Source: Lineus longissimus (lineage: Eukaryota > Nemertea > Pilidiophora > Heteronemertea > Lineidae). From it: a DNA stretch of 64,000 nucleotides. The stretch covers positions 8,000,349 to 8,064,348 of the forward strand of contig NC_088318.1 of assembly GCF_910592395.1 (NCBI RefSeq), given 5' to 3'. Below the pieces are notes generated by a model. It saw only the letters and a list, made by a program, of their open reading frames with translations, was not told the DNA's origin and did not search any database. How positions within the stretch are numbered: the first letter of the stretch is position 1; each line of letters starts with the position of its first letter. The position numbers and the translations under genes were made by a program. This document shows, in pieces, positions 63,430-64,000 of the stretch.

Positions 63430-63668
63430 GAACACCAACTGGAACTGACCCTGACCACCTTCCAAACATAGCCACAGGAAATTGCCCTCAAGCCAAATCA
63501 GCTTCAAATGAAATGGAGGATGGACCTGGGTCAGAATCGTCTGATGATGAATCTCTTGAAGATACGGTTGATCCCCTTGACAAGAGCTATGAACCAGCTG
63601 AGAGCGACATCAGCAGCGAGGAGGTCTCTGATGAAGAATTCAACTTCATTGATAATGAGAATGAGTGA
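63430..63668 (+). CDS. THAP gene, exon 5 (last or internal)
   Basis: Acceptor tgaattttacag, entered in phase 1. Strongly acidic: SESSDDESLEDTVDPLDKS, YEPAESDISSEEVSDEE. The end is ambiguous. GAG TGA reads as a stop at 63666-63668, but the same bases form GA|GTGAGT, a consensus donor after 63664. THAP proteins with an acidic DKSY-x-P linker usually continue, and several such families are Kolobok-type transposon proteins, so splicing onward past the window edge is plausible. That is inference. Confidence 0.65.
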
Positions 63669-64000
63669 GTATTTTACTACATTTATGTAACACTACAGTG
63701 TCCTTGCATTGAAGAAGGTTGTCTAAAACATAATCATGTAATCTGATATAAGCCATCTCAACATAACAAAAAACAATATAGCATCTAAATGTTATTTCTA
63801 TAAAAAGGGGCCCAACACTGGCAACAGCTTGTACGATCATTTTTAAAAAACAGCCTTGTAAATTTACCAGTGATATTGACCAGTCCACAAAACTGATCCT
63901 TTTATATAGTCATCACCAACACAGATCATGCAGATTGGAATTTTTCCTGTGCTTTTGACTTTTGTGTATTCTTTGTGAATTTTCTCTCGATTTTTCCGTA
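63669..64000. other. Intron or 3' flank; no exon seen
   Basis: No further acceptor-donor pair with an open frame is evident before the window ends. Confidence 0.3.

Overview
This window looks like nuclear DNA from an animal, most likely a marine invertebrate. It is AT-rich, genes are split by GT-AG introns, and most of it is transposable-element remains: Penelope-like, LINE, Ty3-type LTR, DIRS-like, piggyBac, PIF/Harbinger, hAT-like, mariner, pogo and Helentron-type pieces. Host-like sequence is sparse. I cannot fix the phylum. From memory, terminal words such as GAGGCCC...GGGCC and GGTGAGCYAAAAA are common in repeats of molluscs and other marine invertebrates.

Layout, left to right. 1-1255: decayed Penelope reverse transcriptase. 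1990-6240: an ~80-bp tandem repeat interrupted by a TIR element (TTA target duplication), itself interrupted by a 5'-truncated LINE with a fully open ORF. 6570-7860: unrecognised two-exon minus-strand gene. 8400-10140: Penelope GIY-YIG fragment, then a broken piggyBac transposase. 11800-16100: Family 1 repeats (~302-bp tandem units). 16155-20974: large hairpin-ended Family 2 element (copy A) holding a Harbinger-like MITE, which holds a hAT-like element carrying LINE RNase H sequence. 24231-25092: two phase-matched exons of a TRPC4AP homologue. 25800-26740: GC-rich stretch with one exon-like segment. 28000-29735: Helentron-type endonuclease fragment and nested tandem repeats. 30331-36186: two more Family 2 elements (C, D). 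36206-37990: Family 3, then Family 1. 38382-38687: THAP exon. 39011-41932: Family 2 copy B with a two-exon mini-gene. 43245-45234: mariner and DIRS-like fragments, a 71-bp tandem repeat and a pogo-type MITE. 46470-49165: PIF1 helicase fragment, Family 1 and Family 4. 49476-50223: Harbinger-type element with a transposase exon. 51605-57953: Ty3-type retroelement. 59753-61393: intact pogo-like transposase gene. 61762 to the edge: multi-exon THAP gene.

The most distinctive feature is a set of long elements (Families 1 and 2) unrelated in sequence that share one end grammar: a GGCC-type palindrome then GTGCTCA at the left, and a GGAC-rich microsatellite then GAGCYAAAAA at the right. Family 2 adds a terminal hairpin and carries gene-like, spliced cargo. 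Two Helentron-type protein fragments in the window suggest, without proving, a rolling-circle helper.

The Ty3-type Pol ORF is open over 1299 codons yet has substitutions at one catalytic position in each of reverse transcriptase, RNase H and integrase.
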